64,000 nt of DNA, from NCBI GenBank assembly GCA_016839555.1, contig JAEOUA010000006.1, forward strand, positions 313,982 to 377,981. Reading direction: 5' to 3'. Below are positions 19,455 to 28,075 of this stretch, one piece after another. The position numbers and the translations under genes are program-made. Within the stretch, counting starts at the first letter, position 1, and each line of letters opens with the position of its first letter. The DNA is from Promethearchaeota archaeon (GTDB lineage: Archaea > Asgardarchaeota > Lokiarchaeia > Sigyniarchaeales > SOKP01). The notes under the pieces were generated by a model. The model saw only the letters and a list, made by a program, of their open reading frames with translations. It made no database searches and was not told the DNA's origin.

Positions 19455-21956
19455 ATGAGTAAAACTTCAGATTCCTCTGAATTTAAGAAACAGCATCCTT
19501 TTGAGGTGGCAAAACCTCACGATATGCTTCCACGATCTAAATGGCTTCGTGAATATTATTTTAAAGGAGCTGAAAGAGAATGGAACAATGAATTCTCTCC
19601 TTTCACTACTGGAACAGAATGGGACATATTGTTTAATGAATTAAATTTTTACATCGTCCCAGAGGTGTATATGTACATTGGAAACAAAGGAAAGGGGGTA
19701 TTTGAAACTTCCTTCAGATCAAGCGCAATCCCCATTGATTTACCGGAAAATTTTTGGGATTTATCCATTCCTGAACGAAGAGTTCTTTTTTTTGAAAAAG
19801 CAATGGTGGATTATATCCCTTACGAAATTATCTCTGAAAACGATTTAATCGCGGGTGGACGTTATAACACTCAATTAAGTCATTGCTTAGATAATAAAGA
19901 AACTAAGAAATTTTGGAAAAAATTAATTAAAACGCGTGAAAAATTCTTCAAATTCCATAAAAGTGGATTCGGTAACACAGGCGCTACCTCAGGGCATATT
20001 ATTCCCGACTATGAAACGGTTATAAATAAAGGTTTTAAATTTTTGCATGATAAAGCGAAGAGGAGCTATGAAAATCTCAGTGGAAAAGAGAAAAACGGAG
20101 CAGAAGGGGCAGAATTGCGAGCAATGATAAGAGCCACTGAAATCCCCAGAAAATTAGCAAAGAGATATGCAGAAGAATGTCGAAGATTAAAGGAAGATGC
20201 CACTCCAGAAAGAGCAGAAGAATTAGAACAGATGGCAAAAAGTTTAGAAAGAGTACCATGGGAACCAGCAGAAACCTTCTGGCAGGGTGTTCAAGCAATA
20301 TGGTTAACGCATATGTTAATTATGGCAGAAGAATCATACCCGGGAGCGGGCACATCTTTTGGCAGAACAGACCAACACCTCTGGCATTTATATAAGAAAG
20401 ATGTAATTGAAGAGAAAACCATCACCAAAGACTTCGCAAAAGAAATATTGGGAAGCTTTTGGTTTCATTGCAATACTGCATATGATGCGATGATACGAGT
20501 AGGGAAACAAGGGATCACATCAGGCTTCGGACAATTAATGACACTTTCAGGCTGTGGTCCAAATGGGGAAGATCTGACGAATGAACTAACGTATACCATT
20601 TTAGAAGTCATAGATGAATGGTCTCCGATCCTCGAACCGAAACCAAATATCCGCCTACATCGAAATTCTCCGGATAAATTACTTAATATCATTGTAGACA
20701 TGGTGTCACGCGCTCAAGGAGCACCATTTCTGTTAAATTTCGATGAAAGAAGTATTGCAGGAATGGTCTTGGAAGGAATTCCCAAAGAGCAGGCATGGGA
20801 TTATGCATGTGTGGGCTGTTTAGAAAATACAATGCAAGGAAATGATCGCTCTGGAACCGTGAATTGTAATCCAAACTTAGCAAAAAGTATAGAATTAACC
20901 TTATGGAACGGCAAAAATATGCCGGGAAATGTAGTTAAAGACTGGACAAAGGAAGGAGAGCAATTTGGACCAAAAACAGGAGATTCAGAAAATTTTGAAA
21001 CATGGGAAGAGTTTTTTGCCGCATGGAAAAAGCAAATCGAATTTATCATTAGATATCTTGTGGAAGTTAATAATGAAACAGAAGAACTACGTGGAAATTA
21101 TCTTCCAACTCCTTATTTATCCACTTTTGTAAGAGGATGCATTGAACAAGGCTTAGATGTGAGAAATGGGGGAGCAGAATTAAGTTTTATCACCGTGGAA
21201 GGGGTTGGCTATGCCACTACCGTTGATTCTTTATTAGCAATCAAAAAACTGGTGTATGAGGATAAAAAATATACAATTTCGGAAATAAAGGATGCATTAG
21301 TTAAAGATTTTCAAGGAAAAGAAAATTCGATCATTCAAACCACTTTAATTCATAAAGCTCCAAAATACGGAAATGATAATGATGAAGCGGATGAATTGGC
21401 TCGAATAGTAATGAAAACATGGGCTGATGAAACATGGAAATATAAAACTCCCACCAACTTTCAATATCGACCTGGAATGCTTTCGTGGAATTATTGGGCG
21501 GGTGCTGATGCAATGCTTACACCAGCAACTCCCAATGGTCGGAATGCCGCGACCTATTTGTCGAATGCAATTTGTCCTACAGATGGCGTCGATATAAAAG
21601 GCCCCACAGCGGTGACTAATTCCGTAGGAATGGCCCTCGGAGGCAAGACTGAGCATGGTGAATATATCAATTACTTACCAAATGGCGCAAGTCACACCAT
21701 CACCTTTAATCCAAGCATACTACGAGTCCCAGAAAATAAGGAGAAATTTAAATCATATCTTCGTGGATATATTGAAAATGGAGGAACTTCTTTGCAAATT
21801 AACATGATTGATGCTGATGTGTTGCGCGATGCTCAAAAGCACCCGGAGAACTATGAAAACCTGCTGGTCAGAATTACTGGCTATAATGCGTATTTTACGG
21901 CGATTGGGAAAGAGCTTCAAAACGAGATAATAAAGCGAGAATCTCATCAAATATAA
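19455..21956 (+). CDS. Glycyl radical enzyme, pyruvate formate-lyase family, unknown substrate
   Basis: This 833-residue protein has both halves of the glycyl radical active site. The radical-bearing glycine is Gly809 in VRITGYNAYF near the C-terminus. The thiyl-radical cysteine is Cys455 in ACVGCLE, with Glu457 two residues later. The Cys-x-Glu pattern is typical of the PFL2-like dehydratases and lyases (glycerol dehydratase, choline lyase and relatives) rather than of pyruvate formate-lyase, which has two adjacent cysteines. The activase follows after 28 bases. No microcompartment, aldehyde dehydrogenase or HPAD-type small subunit genes are nearby, so the substrate is open. It must work without oxygen. 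Confidence 0.95.
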   Translation: MSKTSDSSEFKKQHPFEVAKPHDMLPRSKWLREYYFKGAEREWNNEFSPFTTGTEWDILFNELNFYIVPEVYMYIGNKGKGVFETSFRSSAIPIDLPENFWDLSIPERRVLFFEKAMVDYIPYEIISENDLIAGGRYNTQLSHCLDNKETKKFWKKLIKTREKFFKFHKSGFGNTGATSGHIIPDYETVINKGFKFLHDKAKRSYENLSGKEKNGAEGAELRAMIRATEIPRKLAKRYAEECRRLKEDATPERAEELEQMAKSLERVPWEPAETFWQGVQAIWLTHMLIMAEESYPGAGTSFGRTDQHLWHLYKKDVIEEKTITKDFAKEILGSFWFHCNTAYDAMIRVGKQGITSGFGQLMTLSGCGPNGEDLTNELTYTILEVIDEWSPILEPKPNIRLHRNSPDKLLNIIVDMVSRAQGAPFLLNFDERSIAGMVLEGIPKEQAWDYACVGCLENTMQGNDRSGTVNCNPNLAKSIELTLWNGKNMPGNVVKDWTKEGEQFGPKTGDSENFETWEEFFAAWKKQIEFIIRYLVEVNNETEELRGNYLPTPYLSTFVRGCIEQGLDVRNGGAELSFITVEGVGYATTVDSLLAIKKLVYEDKKYTISEIKDALVKDFQGKENSIIQTTLIHKAPKYGNDNDEADELARIVMKTWADETWKYKTPTNFQYRPGMLSWNYWAGADAMLTPATPNGRNAATYLSNAICPTDGVDIKGPTAVTNSVGMALGGKTEHGEYINYLPNGASHTITFNPSILRVPENKEKFKSYLRGYIENGGTSLQINMIDADVLRDAQKHPENYENLLVRITGYNAYFTAIGKELQNEIIKRESHQI

Positions 21957-21964
21957 ATAATAGT

Positions 21965-21972
21965 AAGGAGGT
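21965..21972 (+). promoter_or_regulatory. Strong Shine-Dalgarno site of the glycyl radical activase
   Basis: The perfect site aaggaggt ends 12 bases before the ATG at 21985, in the 28-base gap after the glycyl radical enzyme. It fixes the activase start and is among the strongest ribosome binding sites in the window. Confidence 0.8.
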
Positions 21973-21984
21973 AATTATAGTATC

Positions 21985-22989
21985 ATGGCAAGTGCATCTA
22001 AAGTATTGATTTTCGAAATACAGAAAATGTCTACAGAAGACGGACCTGGAATTCGAACAACAGTCTTTATGAAGCATTGTCCATTAAAATGTGTATGGTG
22101 TCATAATCCAGAATCGATCCCGAAAAAGCCACTATTAGAATGGTTAAAACACAAGTGCATAGGATGTAAAACATGTGTAGAAACATGCAAACAGCATGCG
22201 CTCTCTCTTGATAAGGAAGGACTTCACATAGATAGAGAGAAATGTATTAGCTGTGGAGAGTGTGTAGAAGCATGTCCAAGCACAGCACTTCATATGTTTG
22301 GCACTTGGTGGGACTTAGAAGACTTATTTCACGAAGTACATAAAGATAGGGTATATTATATAAAATCTGGCGGAGGAATTACGGTCTCTGGTGGAGAGCC
22401 CACCCTTCAGCCCGAATTTATAGAACATTTCTTTAAAAAATGTAAGGAAAATGGGCTTTCTACAGCCTTAGATACCTGTGGATATGCATCAAAAGAGACT
22501 TTTAAGAAAATATTACCCTATGTCGATTTAATATTGTTAGATATTAAGGAAATAGATCCAGAAAAGCATAAGGAATATACAGGAGTTTCCAATGAAAAAA
22601 TTCTTGAAAATGCCAAATGGCTTGCCAGCTATGTAAAAGATCATAACAAAAAAATCTGGATAAGAACACCTCTAATTCCAAACTATACTGCGACGAAAGA
22701 AAATATTAAGGGAATTGGAACTTTTATCGTCAACGAGTTAGAAAATATTCCCGAGAGGTGGGATCTTCTGGCGTTTAATAACTTATGCGCCGCCAAATAT
22801 GATCGCCTTGATATCGACTGGCCGCTAAACGGTTTACCATTGATGAGAGAGGAAACAATTGAAAAATTATATAAGCTGGCGAAAGATACTGGCGTTGCCA
22901 ATGTGCAATGGTCTGGATTAACTAAAAAAAAGGAAAGTGAAGAAGAGATATCTTCTTATGATGATACAGTAAAATTACCTTCTTGTTAA
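21985..22989 (+). CDS. Glycyl radical enzyme activating protein (radical SAM, PflA-like)
   Basis: This 334-residue radical SAM enzyme installs the glycyl radical on the preceding gene's product. The motif CPLKCVWC gives the SAM-cluster cysteines 32, 36 and 39, right after the family sequence STEDGPGIRTTVF. A ferredoxin-like insert supplies two more 4Fe-4S clusters (cysteines 58-61-64-68 and 87-90-93-97), as in activases of PFL2-type enzymes and unlike the shorter PflA. The SGGEPTLQ motif contacts SAM. It is the second gene of the operon, and the PNPOx-like gene follows 29 bases later. Confidence 0.95.
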   Translation: MASASKVLIFEIQKMSTEDGPGIRTTVFMKHCPLKCVWCHNPESIPKKPLLEWLKHKCIGCKTCVETCKQHALSLDKEGLHIDREKCISCGECVEACPSTALHMFGTWWDLEDLFHEVHKDRVYYIKSGGGITVSGGEPTLQPEFIEHFFKKCKENGLSTALDTCGYASKETFKKILPYVDLILLDIKEIDPEKHKEYTGVSNEKILENAKWLASYVKDHNKKIWIRTPLIPNYTATKENIKGIGTFIVNELENIPERWDLLAFNNLCAAKYDRLDIDWPLNGLPLMREETIEKLYKLAKDTGVANVQWSGLTKKKESEEEISSYDDTVKLPSC

Positions 22990-23018
22990 TAAAAATTAAA
23001 TAAAAAAGATGACTGTGT

Positions 23019-23924
23019 ATGGCAAAAAATAAAACGAAAAATAAGACAAAAGGACCTCAATGGTCTAAGACATTATCTCCGGAAGCAATTGAGTTTACCC
23101 AACCCGCAATAATGTTAAAAATGGTATCGACAATTGATGATCGTGGGTGGCCTCATATCACCATCATCACAAGTAATCGTGCGTCTGCTAAAGATAAGAT
23201 TGTATGGGGTGCCTTCACAGATGGGACGAGTAAAGAAAACGTAAAAAAAAATCCCAAGCAAGGGATTCTTTATATGACTGCTGAAATGCCCTTTAAATTC
23301 CTTCAAGCGAAAGCGGATTTTGATTATACAACGAAAGAAGGAGATGATTTAGAATTCTTCAACAACACCGAATTAATGCGCTATTTCACTTATGTCAGGG
23401 TTCATACTGCATATTATAATAATCTGGTAGCTGCAACCGGAATAAGAGACCTTCCACTGTTGGGAATCGTGTCTGGGATTGTAAAAGATTTAATCGGGAA
23501 AGGAGGGTTAAAAACAGGTTTAGATGAAGAGCGGCTGAATCCAATAGGATATAAGCTCTATACTGCTCCTATTGCAGTACGAGCAATCGCATATTTGGAT
23601 CCGTCCGATGGCTATCCTATAATAATTCCTTGTATTCCACTACAGGCCGCTGATCATAATAGACTCGTTTTTCCCTTGGCATCAAACAGCGATGATTTGC
23701 TCAAAATTCCAGAAGGAGCAAAAGTAGCGGTTCATTGTATGAATTTTGATTTTGCTAATCTAGTTGTGAAGGGAACTTATACAGGATTTAAAAAATCACG
23801 ATTATTCAAATTTGGTGTAATCGAAATCGAGGAAGTCTATAATTCTTGCCCTCCTGTGTTTGGTGTAATATATCCTGAAGAGAGGAGATATGAAAGACCA
23901 AAGGTAGTTGATTTTCATCTTTAA
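23019..23924 (+). CDS. PNPOx-like split-barrel (flavin-fold) protein in the glycyl radical operon
   Basis: The 301-residue protein begins with a pyridoxamine-phosphate-oxidase-like split barrel: MVSTIDDRGWPHITIITSN is the usual first hairpin, followed by VWGAFTDGTSKENVKKNP. Such folds bind FMN or F420, occasionally heme. The second half (about 180-301) has another set of similar strands, so it may be a double barrel. It is the third gene of the glycyl radical operon with tight spacing, which suggests it handles the product or protects or reactivates the enzyme. I know no described glycyl radical system with this partner; the role is inference. Confidence 0.7.
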   Translation: MAKNKTKNKTKGPQWSKTLSPEAIEFTQPAIMLKMVSTIDDRGWPHITIITSNRASAKDKIVWGAFTDGTSKENVKKNPKQGILYMTAEMPFKFLQAKADFDYTTKEGDDLEFFNNTELMRYFTYVRVHTAYYNNLVAATGIRDLPLLGIVSGIVKDLIGKGGLKTGLDEERLNPIGYKLYTAPIAVRAIAYLDPSDGYPIIIPCIPLQAADHNRLVFPLASNSDDLLKIPEGAKVAVHCMNFDFANLVVKGTYTGFKKSRLFKFGVIEIEEVYNSCPPVFGVIYPEERRYERPKVVDFHL

Positions 23925-23927
23925 AAA

Positions 23928-23961
23928 TAAATTTTATTCTTTTTTTTATATTTATTTTTTT
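23928..23961 (+). terminator. T-rich terminator of the glycyl radical operon
   Basis: Just after the stop codon is a stretch with several T-runs, including eight T in a row. U-rich tracts without a strong hairpin are sufficient terminators in archaea. It also marks the end of a three-gene unit. Confidence 0.45.
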
Positions 23962-23992
23962 AAACTTTAATTTTACATAAAAATTTTGTACA

Positions 23993-24275
23993 ATGGTATC
24001 TTCTTATAGCAGTAGTCAAAAATTTGATTATTGGGATTTTACTCTAATACTATTCACTTAAATCAGAAATTCCAGAAATTAAATTAAAAGGCAAATTATT
24101 GCTTGTAGCATTTATATCTACTACTGTCGGAGCGGTTTTAGATACAACTTTACCATTTACAATCATAACTTTACCAATATTCAGGTCCTTAGAGATTTTT
24201 GGGTCTATTGCTTTTTATGGCGGATAAATTTTGCCAGATTGGATGAAGAGATTATTTTTAAAAGAAATTAAGTAA
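23993..24275 (+). pseudogene. Broken small membrane protein gene
   Basis: Starting at an ATG at 23993, one frame encodes about 22 residues (ending FDYWDFTLILFT) and stops. The next frame then runs through SEIPEIKLKGKLLLVAF and a hydrophobic stretch to an in-frame TAA after FYGG, with ILPDWMKRLFLKEIK continuing in the same frame to another stop. The composition is that of a membrane protein with at least two helices, interrupted by one frameshift and one stop. I infer a decayed gene; I cannot name the family with certainty. Confidence 0.5.
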
Positions 24276-24357
24276 TTATTTAAATCTCTAAACTTTAGTA
24301 TTTCTAATAAACCCAACAAGAAATTGAATCGTGAACTTGTTTCGAAAACAATTTGGA

Positions 24358-25071
24358 ATGGAATATAATCATTTATACGAAATTTTAGCCACTTCAATTA
24401 GAGATAATCCTTTAAAAAAAAAAATTATTCCAAATACAGCAGCTATGGGTATAAGGTTAGTAGAAAATAATATTATCAAAATCGCTCCCTATCCTACTAC
24501 CCAAACTTATAAAAATTTAAAAGAGAATGGAGTCATCATATTAAATCTGGTAGATAATGTATATTTATTTGCATTGGCTGCTTTAAAAGAACCCGATTCA
24601 CCGATAGGATTAAAAAAATTTCCTAAAGAAAAATATCATTACATAAAGGTTCCGAATAAAGAAAATTTAGCTAAAAATATTCCAAGAAATACTGTTGACA
24701 ATTTAAATGGTATTCCATATATTAAAAGCGCTAATGGGATATTAATTTGTAAAGTTATTGATGAAAATGACAAAATAAAGAAAAATAAATTAGGGGAGAT
24801 CAAAATCACAGAATTCCAATTAAATTGTATCTTTCATAAAAAATTTAAGGAGAGTGTTAAGCTTTTTAATAGAGCTGATAATCTAGCCCTTGAGAGTATT
24901 ATTTTAGCAACACGATTAAAGATAGCATATGAAAAACAAGATCAAGAACTATGCTCGGTAATTTATAATCAAATTTTAAATTATAGAAAAGATATAGCTC
25001 GATTTTCGAAAAATAAAAACGCTAATGAAACTATGAAATTAATAGATAATTATATTAGAAGATATTCATAA
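24358..25071 (+). CDS. DUF447 family protein (split-barrel fold, methanopterin-associated)
   Basis: The protein resembles DUF447, a family with an FMN-binding-like split barrel found in methanogens and methylotrophs and often encoded near methanopterin genes. The start LYEILATSIRDN and TAAMGIRLVENN match the family's first strands. The ATG at 24358 gives an N-terminus that starts just before the conserved strand; an upstream GTG at 24331 would add nine residues. Here it is convergent with mptD, 6 bases away. The function is not established; a link to the C1 carrier pathway is inferred from context. Confidence 0.75.
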   Translation: MEYNHLYEILATSIRDNPLKKKIIPNTAAMGIRLVENNIIKIAPYPTTQTYKNLKENGVIILNLVDNVYLFALAALKEPDSPIGLKKFPKEKYHYIKVPNKENLAKNIPRNTVDNLNGIPYIKSANGILICKVIDENDKIKKNKLGEIKITEFQLNCIFHKKFKESVKLFNRADNLALESIILATRLKIAYEKQDQELCSVIYNQILNYRKDIARFSKNKNANETMKLIDNYIRRYS

Positions 25072-25077
25072 AATTTG

Positions 25078-25473
25078 TTATTTTTCAATAATTTTCTCGA
25101 TAAACATTAAAGGGTATTCAAGATCTTTTACCCAATCTATTCTTGCTGTTATTTCTACCTGTTCAAACTGTACAATCACTTTTGCTCGGATAATTTTTCC
25201 CGTTATTTCATCGTAATCAAATTCATTGGACTTTTCTCCTTTAATATTATCTCGATCTAAATTTACTTCTACTTTTTTTATAAATGGTTGGCATTTCAGG
25301 GATGCTTCTATTCCCTTTTCAATAGAGGAAATTACTTTTTGATCCCGAGAAATAGGGATTCCACATAAAATGTGATAAAGAGCTCCGAGTTTAATACCTG
25401 CCTCAAAACATGCCCTTTCTCTTTCAGTTATATCAGAGGCAAAATAAATTTTATCTACAGTTTTTTCTTTCAT
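25078..25473 (-). CDS. mptD: Archaeal 7,8-dihydroneopterin aldolase MptD
   Basis: This 131-residue protein matches the archaeal dihydroneopterin aldolase family, which cleaves dihydroneopterin to 6-hydroxymethyl-dihydropterin in methanopterin synthesis. The signature is TERERACFEAGIKLGALYH near residue 16, followed by the GIPIS stretch. It is unrelated to bacterial FolB. It begins 5 bases after the beta-RFAP synthase gene on the same strand, so two steps of the same cofactor pathway are co-transcribed. Confidence 0.88.
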   Translation of the reverse strand: MKEKTVDKIYFASDITERERACFEAGIKLGALYHILCGIPISRDQKVISSIEKGIEASLKCQPFIKKVEVNLDRDNIKGEKSNEFDYDEITGKIIRAKVIVQFEQVEITARIDWVKDLEYPLMFIEKIIEK

Positions 25474-25478
25474 TTTTC

Positions 25479-26483
25479 TCAGTCAAGAATTTCAAATTCT
25501 GCTCCTGTGTTGTTAGGCTTACATAAATAGAAATGCCCGCCAACATGCTTAATTTGAGTTTTAACGGCTCTTAATAATTTTTTAGCTTCTGAGTGGGACT
25601 CTGTGATTCCAATCACGCTGGGACCGAAAGAACTCATCCCATATGCCTTTACACCATATTTTTCCATAAAATTTAAAAGATTCTTAACCACATTATGTTG
25701 TAATTGAATTTCCCTTTTTTTAAACCCGATTGATTGGATTTTTTTTAATCCTTCTCCAAAACAAGTTAAATTCTTTTTAAGAATCCCAGGAATTATTTTC
25801 ATCAAAATTTGATGGGAAACTTCATTAACCTCTTCTCTCGGAATGGGTGTATGAGATTGAAAAATAGATATTTCTTCATCTCCATATGCTCCTTTTTTAA
25901 CATTTGGGATGGCAAGTACAAAACGCCAATGTTCCGGAATATCATATCTGAGAATTGTTAATGCCGGATCGGCAGAATTAGCGGCAGATGAGGGAAGGAA
26001 TGTTTCTTTTTCCTCCCCCTTGCCAAAATCATGGCCTCCATCTAAAATGAACCCTCCCATTTCAAATCCTCGCCAACCAATACCAGACGTACCTCCTCTT
26101 TCTACTATCTTTGTTAAAGTTTTATGAGAGACATTTAAATTTTTCAATTTCGCGATTGATGTTGCTATAGCCAGGCTTAATTGTGTTTTAGAACCAAGAC
26201 CAACATGGGAAGGATAATATTGTTTTAAATTGAAATGAAAATTTTTATTATCTATTTTATATGCTTTAAAAACCTTTGAAGCTTTTTCATTGATTACTTC
26301 AATTGATTCGCGGTAATAGTGGTTTGCCTCAATTTTAAATTCTTTCGCTGCATTAGTAGCTTCAAATACCACATTCGGGCGGTCAAGCATGAGACCTATT
26401 CCCCCATCGACTCTTCCGGTGTATCCATTCTCATCGATTAAAGATAAATGAATTCTGCATGGAGTTGTGACTCTGATTTTCAT
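25479..26483 (-). CDS. Beta-ribofuranosylaminobenzene 5'-phosphate synthase
   Basis: This GHMP-fold enzyme condenses 4-hydroxybenzoate or p-aminobenzoate with PRPP, the committed step of methanopterin synthesis. The N-terminus IRVTTPCRIHLSLIDENG and GRVDGGIGLMLDRP are hallmark sequences, and HVGLGSKTQLSLAIA is the GHMP glycine-rich loop. At 334 residues it is family length. It leads a two-gene operon with mptD. Together with the DHPS-like gene it indicates that the organism makes a tetrahydromethanopterin-type C1 carrier. Confidence 0.92.
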   Translation of the reverse strand: MKIRVTTPCRIHLSLIDENGYTGRVDGGIGLMLDRPNVVFEATNAAKEFKIEANHYYRESIEVINEKASKVFKAYKIDNKNFHFNLKQYYPSHVGLGSKTQLSLAIATSIAKLKNLNVSHKTLTKIVERGGTSGIGWRGFEMGGFILDGGHDFGKGEEKETFLPSSAANSADPALTILRYDIPEHWRFVLAIPNVKKGAYGDEEISIFQSHTPIPREEVNEVSHQILMKIIPGILKKNLTCFGEGLKKIQSIGFKKREIQLQHNVVKNLLNFMEKYGVKAYGMSSFGPSVIGITESHSEAKKLLRAVKTQIKHVGGHFYLCKPNNTGAEFEILD

Positions 26484-26799
26484 TGTTAGAATCGCTCACC
26501 CGGCGCATAAATAAAAATCTTTTTAATTTCCTTCCATTTTTGGATTATCAAATCTTATTCTTCTCCTTGTACTAAATTTATTTATGCTAAAAATTTCTCA
26601 TTAATTCAATAAGGTTTAAAATGAATTAATTAAAAAAAATATTCATAAAATTATAAATTCTTTACTAAAGAGCATAAAAAACCATCAAAAGAGTCATTTA
26701 AAATCTCAATAAATCTTATTAAATTAATGAATTAGAACAAAATTTTCATAATAAAAAAAATAGAATTATAAATTAGTATACCCAAAAATTTAGAATAAT
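26484..26799. other. AT-rich intergenic region
   Basis: This 316-base gap lies upstream of the beta-RFAP synthase operon and downstream of the mobA-like gene, both on the minus strand. It is low-complexity AT DNA with no open frame, RNA-like GC-rich segment or clear repeat. The promoter of the mptD operon must lie at its left end. Confidence 0.7.
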
Positions 26800-27471
26800 C
26801 TATATTTCCTTTTTTAGTTGAGATTTGACTTTTTCAATATCAATAGGGGAATTAATATTAATTAAGGAAAGTAAATTAGAATCCAGTGGTTTTAATTCCT
26901 TTTCAACAGAAATGTAATTAATATTCCATGATTTATCAATAAGTTTGTTTAGTCCGTAATTTCTTTTTTCTTCAATAATTTTTTTTGCTTTTTGAAAGGT
27001 AGACTCAACCGGATAAATCGCGAATAAAGTTTCCAAAAATCCATTATTCCAACGTGGGATAACGCAATCATATCCTTTAGATTGATTAATTATATGCCTT
27101 ATTACTTCCGATTTAATTAGGGGGGCATCACCTGATAAAGTGAATGCTTTTCGAAATCCTCTCTTGTTCAGCTCTTTAAAAGCGGAATAGATTCCTAACA
27201 TTGGAGTAAAAACTTCTTCCAGGTGCGCATAGGACCTATCATCTACTGTAAAAATCACTTTTTTTGGAAAATCAACTCTTTTTTGAATAGCTATGACTTG
27301 TTCTTCAGAATTTGCAGCTAAAAAAATATCCTCATCAAATTCTGCTAGTGTTTCAATTTGATAGAGAATTAATGGTTTTTCATTGATTTCAATAGTACCT
27401 TTATCATACCCAAATCTAATACTTTTCCCCCCGATTAAAATAACAATAGCAAGATCTTTTTGATTTTCCAT
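26800..27471 (-). CDS. Molybdenum cofactor guanylyltransferase (MobA-like nucleotidyltransferase)
   Basis: The 223-residue protein has the NTP-transferase start LIGGKSIRFGYDKG, which matches the LxGGxSxRxGxDK motif of MobA, and the SGDAPLIKSEVI motif at the metal site. Such enzymes attach GMP to molybdopterin (or tungstopterin) for oxidoreductases. Archaeal relatives can serve other nucleotidyl transfers, and no other molybdopterin genes are in the window. It differs from the F420 enzyme CofC, which lacks this glycine motif. The gene stands alone. Confidence 0.8.
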   Translation of the reverse strand: MENQKDLAIVILIGGKSIRFGYDKGTIEINEKPLILYQIETLAEFDEDIFLAANSEEQVIAIQKRVDFPKKVIFTVDDRSYAHLEEVFTPMLGIYSAFKELNKRGFRKAFTLSGDAPLIKSEVIRHIINQSKGYDCVIPRWNNGFLETLFAIYPVESTFQKAKKIIEEKRNYGLNKLIDKSWNINYISVEKELKPLDSNLLSLININSPIDIEKVKSQLKKEI

Positions 27472-27662
27472 ATTATTAATATAGTACTTTTTAAATTGTA
27501 ATTTAAATGATTTAGATATTACATATTTTTATATTTTAAAAATATTATAATTAGTTTATAATAATTAAATATTACACTTTAAAAGTATTTAAAAGTGTAT
27601 CTATTGTTTTATTAATGGTTTCCATGTTATTTAAATATTAAAAGGTTGTATGAAGAACTATA

Positions 27663-27977
27663 GTGATCAGAATGAATAATGAAAGTTATGTCGATTTTTA
27701 TGACCAGATATTGCATTATTTTCATAATAAACCACTTAAAAAGGGAGATGTGGAAATCTGGAAAAATCAGACATATATTAAGCTAATGGAAGTATTAAAA
27801 AAAACAAATGATAAACAGAAAATTAGAAATTCCATTATCTTGCTTATATCATTATTCGAAGATCTCCCGCCTGATATTTTAAATAATCGGGGTGATAAAA
27901 TGGAGAATTTAAAAATAGAAGAAAAAAAAAAGTTAGTTTCACTATTAAAAGAGGAATTCTCCTCAAATTCCAAATGA
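27663..27977 (+). CDS. Small hypothetical protein
   Basis: I do not recognise this 104-residue protein. It is mostly helical and charged, with a lysine-rich C-terminal half (ENLKIEEKKKLVSLLKEEF) and no cysteines, signal or membrane segment. The start could be GTG at 27663 or ATG at 27672. The ORF is intact and preceded by a TATA-like stretch (tatttaaatattaaaagg), which favours a real gene, but evidence is otherwise thin. Confidence 0.45.
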   Translation: MIRMNNESYVDFYDQILHYFHNKPLKKGDVEIWKNQTYIKLMEVLKKTNDKQKIRNSIILLISLFEDLPPDILNNRGDKMENLKIEEKKKLVSLLKEEFSSNSK

Positions 27978-28075
27978 TTTAATTAAATTTTATTCTACTG
28001 AAAATACTAGTTTATCTTATTCTTGAAGAAAGAACTCTTGTCGAATATATTAAGAAAAAAGCATTAAATCAGAGA

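Noticed and set aside
20077..21950. Several open frames on the minus strand within the glycyl radical enzyme
   Set aside because: They are antisense shadows of a strongly conserved gene.
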